A stretch of 64,000 nt of DNA from Candidatus Latescibacterota bacterium (GCA_020852055.1 JADZBP010000026.1:1-64000); one strand, 5' to 3'; positions 35,694 to 44,755 are shown, counted from the stretch's first letter. Notes: a model not told the origin generated them from the sequence alone. Numbers and translations: made by a program.

Positions 35694-37796
35694 GTGGAGA
35701 CCCTCTCCCTCGCTACTGGCAGCGATCCCCCGACCAGGGGGAAAGCAGCCGAGGCTGCGCCCGACGAGCGCCAGGTGCGCCACTGGCTGGCGCGCGGCCT
35801 GGGGTTGTGGGCCGAGGACCTGGAAGCGCTGGGTGATGCCCAACCCTCCTTCTATGCGGCGGCGCCGGGGGGGATTGAGGTCGCCCTCAGCCGCGACGGC
35901 CTGGGCGCCTACCTGCTGGTGCCGCCAGCGGCGAAAGCGGTGTTGGATGAAGCCCTGGCCGGGCTGCGGGCGCATGGCCTGCAGGCCACCGCCGACCTGG
36001 ACCAGGATCTGGTGGCCAGCCAGCGGGGGTGGCTCAAGATCGCCGCCGGTATCACACCCGTTCCCGGCCAGCCCGGCCGCATCGAGTGGCTCTATGCCGA
36101 CCGCCTCCAGGAGCGGGTGTCAGCGCTGGCGCTCGGTCGTCGCACCGCCGCCATGCTGGAGCTTTTTCAGCGGGTTTCCCGGGGGGAGACGGCGACGCAG
36201 GGGGCGGTTTGGGTGGTGTACCCCGGCCAGTTGGTGGGCCGTGGTGATCCCGAGGATCGGGGAACACCGGGAACGGATGTCTTTGGCCGGCCGGTGGCGG
36301 CACCGCTGTCCACCGCCGATGGTCCACTCGTGGCGGGGGCCTATATCTGCCATGATGAGGCAGGGCAACTCCTAGCCGAACGCTTCGGGTATCTGTGTCT
36401 ACACGAGGGGGTGCTCTCGGTGGTTTCTCCCCTCCACCTCTCGGCAGACAGTCTGTACCTGCACTGGGTGGTGCTGGGGCCCCATCCTCACGCGGTGAAG
36501 GGGGACCTGCTCCTGCCCTGGTTGGAGGATCTGGGGCTTAACCAGGGCGTGGTGCTGGAGAACCTGAAAGCCCTGCTGCCCAAGGTGCATCAGGCCCAGA
36601 TCCCCGGTCGCCACCTGCTGGCTCAGGGCCAGCCGCCAGTGCCTGGCAAGGACAGCCGGCTGCAGGTAATGGTCGAGATCATGCCTGCCTTTGTCGAGGG
36701 ACAGCAGATCCGCTTCGCCCCCAGGGTAAAAGCCGGTGAGCCCGTGGCCCGCCGCTATCTGCCCACCCCTGGAGTGGCGGGTGTGGACCTGAGAGGCCGT
36801 CCCTTGCCGGCTCCGGCCGACCCGTACCGCCCGCTGGGGGAGGGGCCGGGGGTGATGTCCGAAGCGGCGGGAGACACCGAACTGTTTTACGCCACCGAGG
36901 ACGGAACCCTCAAGGTCACCGAGACCAAGCTGAGTGTGGAACCCACCCTGATTGTCGAGCGAGATGTCAGTTTCTCGACCGGCAGCCTGAGTTTCGAGGG
37001 CAATGTCTACGTCAAAGGTGCGGTCAAACGCGGCTTCTCGGTGAGGGCCGACGGCGATATCCTGATCGAAGGGGGGATCGAGGACGGCGGCGAGGTGAGC
37101 GCCGACCAGGGCAGCGTCCTGATCGGGGGTCCGGTCATGGGCCGGCGCGCCAAATTGGCGGCCCAGCAGGATATCCGGGTCCACTTTGTTCAGGAGGCCA
37201 CCCTTTCGGCCGGCCAGGACATCCTGATCGGCGAGGCCAGCAGCGCCATCCTGCGGGCGGGTGGCCAGGTGGTATGCACCCGGCGTGGCGACGGGGCCGG
37301 GGGCATCATCGCCGGCGGGCAGACCTGGGCGCTGCGGCGCATCTCGGCCTGGCAGTTGGGCGCCGCCACCGGCCTGGCGACGGTGCTGGTGGTCGGTGTC
37401 AACCGCAAAGAGGCCGTACGGCTCGACCACCTCAAGCGCTGTATGGAGGAGAGCCGCAAGCGCATCGTCCAGTTGTTGGCCCGACTGGGGGTTTCGCGCA
37501 TCGATGCCAAGCAGATCAAGACCCTCATCGACGCCGCTGCCGAGCCACGCCGCAAGGTGCTGCTCAATTACGCCAAACAGCTCAACCAACTGGTCCGCCT
37601 GTACCAGCGGTTCCAGAGCGAGTACCAGGCGCTCGACAGTCAGATCAAAGGGGCGGGGGAACTGGAGGTGGAGGTGGGTGATCGGATCTATCCGGGGGTC
37701 ACGCTCCGCCTGGGAAAAACCAACACCACCTTCGCCGCGCTCCGCCCCGGAGGCCGGTTCTGCAGCAGCGCCCAGGATGAACCCGTTCCCGCCTGA
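35694..37796 (+). CDS. fapA: FapA family (DUF342) polymer-forming protein
   Basis: This 700-residue protein starts at GTG directly after the stop of the REC-GAF gene. The C-terminal half is the FapA/DUF342 signature: a right-handed beta-helix with repeated glycine ladders (FEGNVYVKGAVKRGFSVRA, GDILIEGGIEDGG, GSVLIGGPVMG, AGQDILIGEASSA). A helical hairpin follows (LDHLKRCMEESRKRIVQLLARLG), then a final beta-domain (VGDRIYPGVTLRLG). The N-terminal 350 residues are less conserved. FapA-type proteins occur beside flagellar and chemotaxis genes and affect flagellar placement or motility in Vibrio. The context here agrees. Confidence 0.82.
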   Translation: METLSLATGSDPPTRGKAAEAAPDERQVRHWLARGLGLWAEDLEALGDAQPSFYAAAPGGIEVALSRDGLGAYLLVPPAAKAVLDEALAGLRAHGLQATADLDQDLVASQRGWLKIAAGITPVPGQPGRIEWLYADRLQERVSALALGRRTAAMLELFQRVSRGETATQGAVWVVYPGQLVGRGDPEDRGTPGTDVFGRPVAAPLSTADGPLVAGAYICHDEAGQLLAERFGYLCLHEGVLSVVSPLHLSADSLYLHWVVLGPHPHAVKGDLLLPWLEDLGLNQGVVLENLKALLPKVHQAQIPGRHLLAQGQPPVPGKDSRLQVMVEIMPAFVEGQQIRFAPRVKAGEPVARRYLPTPGVAGVDLRGRPLPAPADPYRPLGEGPGVMSEAAGDTELFYATEDGTLKVTETKLSVEPTLIVERDVSFSTGSLSFEGNVYVKGAVKRGFSVRADGDILIEGGIEDGGEVSADQGSVLIGGPVMGRRAKLAAQQDIRVHFVQEATLSAGQDILIGEASSAILRAGGQVVCTRRGDGAGGIIAGGQTWALRRISAWQLGAATGLATVLVVGVNRKEAVRLDHLKRCMEESRKRIVQLLARLGVSRIDAKQIKTLIDAAAEPRRKVLLNYAKQLNQLVRLYQRFQSEYQALDSQIKGAGELEVEVGDRIYPGVTLRLGKTNTTFAALRPGGRFCSSAQDEPVPA

Positions 37797-37891
37797 TCGG
37801 GTCCATTCCTTGCCTTGATTTTGGATCTAAAAGGGCTGTTATTATAGCTTATTGCCCCTCAGTTTATCCTCTCTTCAGGATCTGTTTACCC

Positions 37892-39931
37892 TTGTCACTC
37901 AGAGTTCTCATTGCCGAAGATTCCATGGGTATGCGCAAGCTCGTCGGGGCCATGCTCAAAAAATTGGGCTACGACGAGGTGCTCGAAGCCAAACACGGAG
38001 GCGAGGCCTGGTCGATCCTGCGCGCCCAGAGTGTAGACCTCCTGCTGACCGACTGGAACATGCCGATCATGAGCGGCCTGGAACTGGTCGAGAAGGTGCG
38101 CCAGAACCCCGCCTACGATCAGTTGCCCATCCTGATGTTCACTGCCCGCGCTGCCAAGGAAGACGTGATTGCCGCCGTCAAGAGCGGGGTGGACGGTTAT
38201 ATCGCCAAACCCTTCACGCCCCAGCAACTGGAAGCCAAATTGCGCGCCATCGTCGGCCGGCGCCAGCAGAACCAGATCGGCCAGATCCTCCGCGGCAAGG
38301 ACACGCTGGATCGCCACGAGGAGCACACCCTGGTCCTCTTCGGCGAGGAGGCCAATACCCTCGAGCAACTGGCCAAACCGGACAAGTACTACATCGTCCG
38401 CTTCCTCTCTCAGGCGATGATCAGCTACAATCTGCTCAAGGGCCGCTTCCCCGAGGCCAAGGTCGGCTACGGCATCGAATCTAGCAGCAACATCATCACC
38501 AAGCGCCTGCGCGTGCTGGGCAACCGCATCAAACTGCTGATGCTGTCGACGCGGCTGCAGGGTGGCGGGGTTACCCTGGCCCGGCTGGCCAGCATCAACA
38601 GCCGCTCGGGCATGAAGGTCATGGTGTTGTGCGACAACATCAGCGAGCTGAGCAGCAAGGAGCGTTTTGGCCTCGACCGCCTCGGCATCTCCCTGATCGA
38701 GCGCCACAAGCTCAAGAGCGAAGAGCTAGAGCAGCTGATCAACGAGTTTGCTTTCACCCCCGCCCGGCAGGGCCTGCGCGGCGAGTTGCCGCCCCCCGAG
38801 GAGATCCGGCGCCGGCTGGACAACGATATCCGCAACATGGTCAAGCTGCCGGTGCTGCCCGGGGTCTATCACCGGATCGTCTCCCTCGACCACGACCGCG
38901 ACAGCGACATCCAGGAATGGATCAAGGCCATCAACCTCGATCCCCTGTGCCAGGCCCAGGTCATTCGCCGGGCCCGGTCGCCCATCTACGGGTTCCGCGG
39001 CGAAATCACCGACGTGGGCAAGGCCGTCATTCTGATGGGCAAAAACGCCGTCAAGGAGCTAGTGGTTTCGGGGGCGTTGCAGCGTTCCTTCGAGGAGGTG
39101 GACAAGGAGCAGGTTCCGGTCGAGGATTTCTGGCTGCACAGCGTGGCCACGGCCCTTGCCGCGCGTATCCTTTCCTGCCCCCTCGACCCGACCCGCCAGA
39201 GCCCGGACCAGCGCCGCGAACTCGAAGAGCTGGCCTTGCCCCCCGAGGCCATCGATGCCCTCAAGCGGTTCAATATCTACGATCGTCTGCGCCTGAGCGC
39301 CGGCCAGGACCCCTTTATTGGCGGCATGATGCACGATATCGGCAAGATCGCTCTGGCCCACGCTTACCCGGGCATCTTCTCCCTGTTCGTCGAACACCTG
39401 CAGGTGCAGAACTGGAACAGCACCATGCTCTCGGCCGAAGAGATGGTGGCCGGCGGCGCCCAGCATTGCCATGTGGGCCGCATCCTCGCCGACTCGTGGC
39501 AACTGGGCGAGGAAACGACCCGGGTGATCCAGTCGCACCATGCGCCCGCTGCCGACGACCGTTTTTCCCAGCTGATAGGCTTGGCCAATTTCGTGGCCGG
39601 CGGTATCTATCCCTATCCGCTGACTGCCGCCTACCCGCTGGTGCGCCTGCTGCCCGGACTGACGGCGGCCAAGGCGCCGGCGGCGGCGGCGCCCCCACCG
39701 CCGCCGGTCGCCGAAGGTGCGGCAGCCGGGGCGGCTGCGGTTGCCGACGAAGCGCTGCCTTATCCGGTGGGAGCGCAGGAAGCGCTGGCGCAGTTCCTGC
39801 CTACGGGGCTCGTCGAAGCCCTCGTGGTGCAGCCGGATGAGCTGGTCGAGTTGGCCAAACTCCTGGCGCCCACCATTCGCAAATTTACCGAGGATATGCG
39901 CAAAAACCTCAGCACGGGAAAAGGCTCATGA
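37892..39931 (+). CDS. response regulator with HDOD domain
   Basis: This 679-residue protein starts at TTG 37892. Residues 1-122 form a CheY-like receiver (acidic E9-D10, phosphoacceptor D54 in LLLTDWNMP, Lys106 in AKPF). Residues about 125-300 form an unassigned alpha/beta domain (VRFLSQAMISYNLLKGRFPEA). Residues about 310-560 form an HDOD domain (VKLPVLPGVYHRIVSLDHD, IGGMMHDIGKIALAHAYP, ESHH-type end VIQSHHAP). An Ala/Pro-rich linker (about 590-625) and a short helical tail follow. HDOD proteins act in signalling without known hydrolase activity; the receiver is close to that of CheY at 48969. The stop overlaps the PilZ gene start by 4 bases. A weak TTGATT-N19-TATTAT promoter lies at 37815-37845. 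Confidence 0.83.
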   Translation: MSLRVLIAEDSMGMRKLVGAMLKKLGYDEVLEAKHGGEAWSILRAQSVDLLLTDWNMPIMSGLELVEKVRQNPAYDQLPILMFTARAAKEDVIAAVKSGVDGYIAKPFTPQQLEAKLRAIVGRRQQNQIGQILRGKDTLDRHEEHTLVLFGEEANTLEQLAKPDKYYIVRFLSQAMISYNLLKGRFPEAKVGYGIESSSNIITKRLRVLGNRIKLLMLSTRLQGGGVTLARLASINSRSGMKVMVLCDNISELSSKERFGLDRLGISLIERHKLKSEELEQLINEFAFTPARQGLRGELPPPEEIRRRLDNDIRNMVKLPVLPGVYHRIVSLDHDRDSDIQEWIKAINLDPLCQAQVIRRARSPIYGFRGEITDVGKAVILMGKNAVKELVVSGALQRSFEEVDKEQVPVEDFWLHSVATALAARILSCPLDPTRQSPDQRRELEELALPPEAIDALKRFNIYDRLRLSAGQDPFIGGMMHDIGKIALAHAYPGIFSLFVEHLQVQNWNSTMLSAEEMVAGGAQHCHVGRILADSWQLGEETTRVIQSHHAPAADDRFSQLIGLANFVAGGIYPYPLTAAYPLVRLLPGLTAAKAPAAAAPPPPPVAEGAAAGAAAVADEALPYPVGAQEALAQFLPTGLVEALVVQPDELVELAKLLAPTIRKFTEDMRKNLSTGKGS

Positions 39932-40287
39932 GCGAATTCGCCAACAGGCGTCGCCTGACGCGCCTGCCTTTCGCCGTTGAAGTGGAGGTCCGCGCCAAGG
40001 ACCATACCTCCAAGTCCCAGACCAGAGACATCAACATGCAGGGGGTTTTTGTCGCCCAGGAGGAACCCCTGGCTCTGGGCACCGAATGCCAGGTGGAGGT
40101 GGTGCTGTCCTCTGGAGAGGGCAAAATGGCCATCAAGGCCAACGGGGTGGTGGTGTGGCAGGGGCGCGATCCGGAGAGTGGGCTGCAGGGGGTAGGGATC
40201 AAGTTCCTGGAGTTAGATCCCCATTCCCAGGAGATTTTGTGGCTGGTGGTGCGCTATAACAGCCCCATAGAGGAGACCCCGCAGTGA
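39928..40287 (+). CDS. PilZ domain protein
   Basis: This 119-residue single-domain PilZ protein contains RRRLTRLPFAVEVEVR, the R-x-x-x-R cyclic-di-GMP-binding turn, though spacing is not perfect. The beta-barrel motif then reads DINMQGVFVAQEEPLALG (equivalent to D/N-x-S-x-x-G; the Ser is replaced by Met). Binding of c-di-GMP is therefore possible but not certain. It overlaps the REC-HDOD stop (ATGA) and its stop overlaps the cheR-cheZ start (GTGA), so it is co-translated with both. A role in tying c-di-GMP to chemotaxis or flagellar function is inferred. Confidence 0.82.
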   Translation: MSEFANRRRLTRLPFAVEVEVRAKDHTSKSQTRDINMQGVFVAQEEPLALGTECQVEVVLSSGEGKMAIKANGVVVWQGRDPESGLQGVGIKFLELDPHSQEILWLVVRYNSPIEETPQ

Positions 40288-41687
40288 CGGCCAACAAAGG
40301 ATACTTCCTGGATGACCAGGCGTTCAAGGCATTCCAGGGGTATATCTACGAACTTACCGGTATACAGTACACCGACGCCAAGCGGCAATTGCTCGATATC
40401 CGGGTCCGGCGCCGCGCCACCCAGGCCGGCCTGGACGATGGCATGGGTTACCTGAACTTCCTCAAGCACAACCCCAACAGCAAACAGGAAGTCGAGGAAC
40501 TCATCGATCAGGTCTCCATCCACGAGACCAGCTTTTTCCGCCATCAGCAGCAGATCGATATCTTCCAGCAGTTGGTAGCCGGCATGATCGAGGCCCGCCG
40601 GGGCCAGCCCGACCAGAGCCTGCGGATCTGGTCGGCGGCCTGCTCTTCTGGCGAAGAGCCCTATACCCTGGCCATGGTGTTGCGCCAGTTGCTGGGTGAT
40701 GCCAAGGGTTGGAACCTCTCGATCCTGGGCACGGATATCAGCAGCGGGACCATCGAAAAAGCCAAAGAGGCCCGCTACAGCGCCCGCAATATCCGCAGCC
40801 TGCCCGAGGTCTACGCCAAACACTTCCAGCCTGACCCAGCCGATCCATACCTGGTGCTGTTGAACCCTCAGATCGCGCGGATGGTGAAGTTCGAGGTGAA
40901 CAGCCTGCTCGACAAAAAGCAGGCCTGGAAGGACATGGATATCATCTTCTGCCGCAATGTGCTCATCTACTTCGATGCGCCCACCAAAAAGAAGGTGCTA
41001 GCCGCGTTGTGGGCGGCGCTCAAGCCGGGGGGGTACCTGGTCCTGGGCCCCTCCGACTCCCTGATGGGCCTGAGCACCGAGTTTCAGCGCACGCCGCACT
41101 CGGCCTACAATTTCTATCAGCGCGCCCCCGAGCCGGCCGCCATGGCCACCACGGGGAAAAAGCCGGCCGCCGCCCCGGTTGCCAGTGCCGGAAAAATAGC
41201 AGTGGCGGCCAAAAGCGCCGCCGCGGAACCCACTCCCGACAACCGGAACTTCGCCGCCAACCTCAAGGCGCGCCGTTATGTGCTGAGGCTCGACAGTGGC
41301 CTGCGCGACATCGACCAGGACCTGCAAAATACCCTGACCCGGGCCATCGAATGCCTGGAGGAACTCTCCGCCGGCACCGAGCAACTCGGCAAGGCTCAGG
41401 AGTTCAACCGCCAGACCCGCGCCACCATCGCCGATGCCAGCCGGCAACTGATGCGCCTGTTGACCCTGCTGCAGGTGGGGGATCGCAGTTACCAGAAGAT
41501 CGAGGCGTTGCGGGTGGTGCTGCAGGAGTTTTCAGATCATCTCTTCGCCGGGGATACGGCGGCTCCCGACCTGCGGGTCAAGACCCAGGTCTACGACCAG
41601 AACATGATCCCCAAGGACGAGGAGAAGGAAGGCGAAAGCACCGAGAAGCCCATGTCCCAGGAGGACATCGACGCGCTTTTCGGCTGA
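40284..41687 (+). CDS. CheR methyltransferase fused to a CheZ-like phosphatase domain
   Basis: This 467-residue protein starts at GTG 40284, overlapping the PilZ stop. Residues 1-282 form a complete CheR receptor methyltransferase: an N-terminal helical domain, IWSAACSSGEEPYTLAM (SAM motif), ILGTDIS and IFCRNVLIYFD. An Ala/Pro linker (283-318) leads to a helical domain (320-425). Its RLLTLLQVGDRSYQKIEAL aligns without gaps to the CheZ in this window, with Asp400 and Gln404 at the catalytic D-x-x-x-Q spacing. The last residues, SQEDIDALFG (458-467), match the CheY-P-binding tails of CheZ (here SQDDIDSL) and FliM. CheR methylates MCP glutamates; the added domain probably acts on or binds CheY-P. 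It converges with cheB, stops abutting. Confidence 0.88.
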   Translation: MTANKGYFLDDQAFKAFQGYIYELTGIQYTDAKRQLLDIRVRRRATQAGLDDGMGYLNFLKHNPNSKQEVEELIDQVSIHETSFFRHQQQIDIFQQLVAGMIEARRGQPDQSLRIWSAACSSGEEPYTLAMVLRQLLGDAKGWNLSILGTDISSGTIEKAKEARYSARNIRSLPEVYAKHFQPDPADPYLVLLNPQIARMVKFEVNSLLDKKQAWKDMDIIFCRNVLIYFDAPTKKKVLAALWAALKPGGYLVLGPSDSLMGLSTEFQRTPHSAYNFYQRAPEPAAMATTGKKPAAAPVASAGKIAVAAKSAAAEPTPDNRNFAANLKARRYVLRLDSGLRDIDQDLQNTLTRAIECLEELSAGTEQLGKAQEFNRQTRATIADASRQLMRLLTLLQVGDRSYQKIEALRVVLQEFSDHLFAGDTAAPDLRVKTQVYDQNMIPKDEEKEGESTEKPMSQEDIDALFG

Positions 41688-42764
41688 CTATTTCAGGTGG
41701 TGGATGATGGTCGCCGCGATCTCCTCGAGCGGACAGACCGCGTCTGCCAGCCCCGCCTCGACCACCGCCCGGGGCATACCGTAGACCACGCAGCTGCGCT
41801 CGTCCTGGGCGATGATGGTGCCGCCCTTGGCCTTCAGTTGGGTCATGCCCTCCTTGCCGTCCTGCCCCATCCCGGTCATAATCACCCCTAGTGCCGATCC
41901 CCCGTACACCTTGGCTGCCGAGGCCATCAACACGTCTACGGCTGGCCGGTGCGGCACATTGGCAGGTTCCTGATCCAGGCCCACACGGCCACGTTCGCGC
42001 AGAACCAGGTGGCTGTGGCCGGGGGCCAGCAGTACCTGGCCGGGAAGGATTTCGTCCCCTTCCTGGGCCTCTTTCACCTTGACAGCGCTGATGCGGTCGA
42101 GACGGGCAGCCAGCGGCTGGGTGAAGGTGGCCGGCATGTGCTGGACGATCAGGACGCCCACCGGCAGGTCGGCGGGCAGCCTGGGGATCACCACCTGCAA
42201 GGCGTTGGGACCGCCGGTGGAGGTGCCGATCAACACGAGTTCTTTTTTCCCGGCCAGCCTGGTTTTGGGGAGGGCGGCTGGATGGGCAGGCGCTGCCGCG
42301 TGTTTGGCCTCCGGCGCCGATATTGGCGCCGGTGCAGGGACGGGCACCGGCAGTGGTTGGCGCCGCCGGCCGGCGATGGCATGGATCTTTTCCAGCAACT
42401 CCTTGCCCAGCTTGCCCAGTTCCGCCGGGTTGCCGCCGGTGGGTTTGGGCAGGAAGTCGGCTGCTCCCAGGGCCAGCGCATCCAGGGTGACCTCGGCGCC
42501 TTCGGTGGTGACCCCCGAAACCATCAGCACCTGGGTGGGGCACTCGCGCATGATCTGTTTGAGCGCCGCGATGCCGTCCATGACCGGCATGATCACGTCC
42601 AGGGTGATGATATCGGGCTTGAGCTGGTGAGCCTTTTCCACGGCCTCTTCGCCATTGTTGGCCAGGGCCACGACCTCGACCCTCGGGTCGCTCTCCACCA
42701 TCTGCTGCAGCATCTTGCGGGTGAAGAGGGAGTCGTCTACGATCATCAGGCGTATGCGGCTCAT
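41688..42764 (-). CDS. cheB: chemotaxis protein-glutamate methylesterase CheB
   Basis: This 358-residue protein has an N-terminal receiver (D10-D11, phosphoacceptor D56 in ITLDVIMP, Lys in PKPT), a Pro/Ala-rich linker (about 136-168) and the C-terminal methylesterase/deamidase domain. The catalytic serine is in GTSTGG (Ser182), the histidine in VQHMP (209) and the aspartate in GMGQDG. It demethylates or deamidates receptor glutamates in response to CheA and opposes CheR. Its stop directly abuts that of the CheR-CheZ gene on the other strand; no terminator is visible between them. Confidence 0.95.
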   Translation of the reverse strand: MSRIRLMIVDDSLFTRKMLQQMVESDPRVEVVALANNGEEAVEKAHQLKPDIITLDVIMPVMDGIAALKQIMRECPTQVLMVSGVTTEGAEVTLDALALGAADFLPKPTGGNPAELGKLGKELLEKIHAIAGRRRQPLPVPVPAPAPISAPEAKHAAAPAHPAALPKTRLAGKKELVLIGTSTGGPNALQVVIPRLPADLPVGVLIVQHMPATFTQPLAARLDRISAVKVKEAQEGDEILPGQVLLAPGHSHLVLRERGRVGLDQEPANVPHRPAVDVLMASAAKVYGGSALGVIMTGMGQDGKEGMTQLKAKGGTIIAQDERSCVVYGMPRAVVEAGLADAVCPLEEIAATIIHHLK

Positions 42765-42807
42765 CAGCTTGTCTTTATAAGCAGGGGCATAAGGGGGAAG
42801 AGGGCGC

Positions 42808-43407
42808 TCAGGCGCGGCTGGCTTTGCCGCTTTTGCCGACTTCAGTCCACAGTTCCTGGAGGGTCTTCTGCAGGGCTTTGGTGGTAAAAGGCTTGGTCAG
42901 ATAGGCGTCGGCGCCGGCGGCAAGGGCCTGCTGCATATTTTCCTCGGAGTTATGGCCGGTGATCACCAGCACCCCGATGCGGCGGGTCTCGGGGGAGGAT
43001 TTGATCTTCTGGCACAACTCGAAACCGTTCACCCGGGGCATCATCAGGTCGAGGATGATGAGATCGGGTTTGAATTTGGCGATCTGCAGGCCGGCGTCGA
43101 ACCCGTCGGTTGCCGAGGCGAGTTCGTACGCGCCGCTATTGGTCAGATTGCGCAGTACACTTTTGAGTACCCGCTGGTCGTCGTCGACTACCAGCACCCT
43201 GGGCTTGGGCGCCGGCACTTCGTCGAAGGGCGGCCAGTTGTGTTGCTGGAGGAAGTCTCTGAATCCATCGATAGGGATGCGGTGGTGCTTGCCTGGGGTG
43301 ACATAGGCGACGAGTTTGCCGCTCTTGATCCAGTTGTTGACGGTCTCATAGGAGACACGGCAATGAGCGGCCACTTCGCCGGTAGTGAGCAGGCGCTCGC
43401 TCTTCAT
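42808..43407 (-). CDS. response regulator with N-terminal excisionase/MerR-type HTH
   Basis: This 199-residue protein starts at MKSERLL (43407); a longer frame from 43476 would translate an AT-rich promoter-like stretch. Residues 5-58 form a helix-turn-helix of the excisionase/BldC type (LTTGEVAAHCRVSYETVNNWIKSGKL, HHRIP). Residues about 69-187 form a receiver domain with D75-D76-D77, phosphoacceptor D120 (LIILDLMMP) and Lys172 (TKPF). This order, HTH before receiver, is reversed from classic response regulators. It lies between cheB and cheV, suggesting a regulator of motility or chemotaxis genes. Confidence 0.82.
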   Translation of the reverse strand: MKSERLLTTGEVAAHCRVSYETVNNWIKSGKLVAYVTPGKHHRIPIDGFRDFLQQHNWPPFDEVPAPKPRVLVVDDDQRVLKSVLRNLTNSGAYELASATDGFDAGLQIAKFKPDLIILDLMMPRVNGFELCQKIKSSPETRRIGVLVITGHNSEENMQQALAAGADAYLTKPFTTKALQKTLQELWTEVGKSGKASRA

Positions 43408-43527
43408 GGGCGTCGGGGGGGATGAGGGTAATGGCCATAATAATTTGAATTTTTGAAGATAGGCGAGAGCCGACAACCTGTCAAACCCGTTTCACCCCCC
43501 GCGGCGCTATTTCGGGCGGAAAACAAG

Positions 43528-44469
43528 TTAGTGGATGTAGCGGCTGATCGTGTCGAGCAGGGTCTGAGGGTCGAGTTTGACCAGATACTCGTCGCAGCCC
43601 GACTGCCTGCCCTTGTCGATATTGGCCTGCCCGCTGAGCGAGGAGTGCATGATCACCGGCAGGTCCCGCAACTGAGGATCGGACTTGATGCGGCTGGTGA
43701 GCAGATAGCCGTCCATACGCGGCATCTCCACGTCGGTGATCACCATCTGCAGCTCGGCTTTGAGCTGGTGGCCGGGGGCCTGGGCCCGGAGGCGGACCAT
43801 CTTGTCGATGGCATCCTGGCCGTCGCTGGCCTCGACCACGCGGAAACCCGCCCGGGTGAGCATGTGGGAGAGCTGCTTGCGGGCCACTGCCGAGTCGTCG
43901 ACGATCAGCACCCGACCCTGGTGCTGCTGGACCGGGTCGATGAGCATGGAGTCGACGACCTCTTCCAGCGGCTGGCCGCGGATCTCGGCGGCGATCTTCT
44001 CCACGTCGATCATCAGCAGGGTCTGGTTCTCGTCGATCAGGGTGGTGCCGATGATCGAGGCTCCGTGCCGCTGGGAGATCAACGAGGGGGGGGGCTTGAT
44101 CGAGTCCCAGGAGACGCGGCGGATGCGGTGGGCCTGGTGGATGATCAAGCCCACGGTCTGGTGGCTGAATTCGGTGACGATGGCCTTGCGGCTGGTGTTC
44201 TGGGGCGGGGCCTCGCGGATCTTGAGCCAGGTAGCCAGATTGACGGCCGGCACCTCCACCCCGCGCAGATTGAACAAACCCTCGATGGCTGGATGGGCTT
44301 CGGGAACCCGCGAAAGCCGGGGGAGGATGATGATCTCGCGTACTTTGGAAACGTTGAGGCCGTAGATCCCCTCGTAGACGGAGCCGTCCTCCCGCTGCTC
44401 GAACAGGCGGAAATCGATCAGCTCGATCAGGTTGCTCTCGATCTTGATGGGTTCCTGTTGTGCGTTCAT
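43528..44469 (-). CDS. cheV: chemotaxis coupling protein CheV (CheW-REC)
   Basis: This 313-residue protein has a CheW-like domain (about 12-165: YGLNVSKVREIIILPRLSRVPEAHPAIEGLFNLRG) followed by a receiver (about 185-312) with D191-D192, phosphoacceptor D246 (VITDVEMPRMDG) and a Lys in EYLVKLD. CheV couples receptors to CheA and modulates adaptation through its own phosphorylation. A sigma-28-like promoter lies upstream, divergent from one for cheW. Confidence 0.94.
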   Translation of the reverse strand: MNAQQEPIKIESNLIELIDFRLFEQREDGSVYEGIYGLNVSKVREIIILPRLSRVPEAHPAIEGLFNLRGVEVPAVNLATWLKIREAPPQNTSRKAIVTEFSHQTVGLIIHQAHRIRRVSWDSIKPPPSLISQRHGASIIGTTLIDENQTLLMIDVEKIAAEIRGQPLEEVVDSMLIDPVQQHQGRVLIVDDSAVARKQLSHMLTRAGFRVVEASDGQDAIDKMVRLRAQAPGHQLKAELQMVITDVEMPRMDGYLLTSRIKSDPQLRDLPVIMHSSLSGQANIDKGRQSGCDEYLVKLDPQTLLDTISRYIH

Positions 44470-44586
44470 ATGCGGTCCTGTATCTTTTTCCTCTCCGGCT
44501 GAACCATCCCTGCAGTCAGCCCTGCCCAGCCCTGCCGCAGCGCATCCCTCTATAAAAAAGACATTCGCCCTACTTCACACCAGTTA

Positions 44587-44613
44587 TTATCGGCTTTCAA
44601 AGGGCGGGCTTGA
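44587..44613 (-). promoter_or_regulatory. sigma-28 (FliA)-like promoter of cheV
   Basis: On the minus strand GCCGATAA (44594-44587) is a perfect -10 element. TCAA (44613-44610) lies 15 bases upstream, one mismatch from the TAAA -35 core. It points to cheV, whose start is 118 bases downstream. Confidence 0.7.
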
Positions 44614-44728
44614 CGCTAGTGGCGGGCGCTTGGTGCCCGAGGGTCGGGCCCTTGCCCGTCCCATAGTGGTGGGGCGGGGCGAAAAACACCACCAGTGGGG
44701 GGCACGGCAAATTCGGGGTGCTTCTCTT

Positions 44729-44755
44729 TAAGATGAACCTGGGGATGACCGATAA
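44729..44755 (+). promoter_or_regulatory. sigma-28 (FliA)-like promoter of cheW-cheA
   Basis: TAAG (44729-44732), then 15 bases, then ACCGATAA (44748-44755): one mismatch from consensus in each element and perfect spacing. It lies 65 bases upstream of cheW. Confidence 0.65.

Noticed and set aside
43408-43476. Longer start for the HTH-REC protein at 43476
   Set aside because: The extra 23 residues are translated from an AT-rich promoter-like stretch and precede the HTH domain without conservation.
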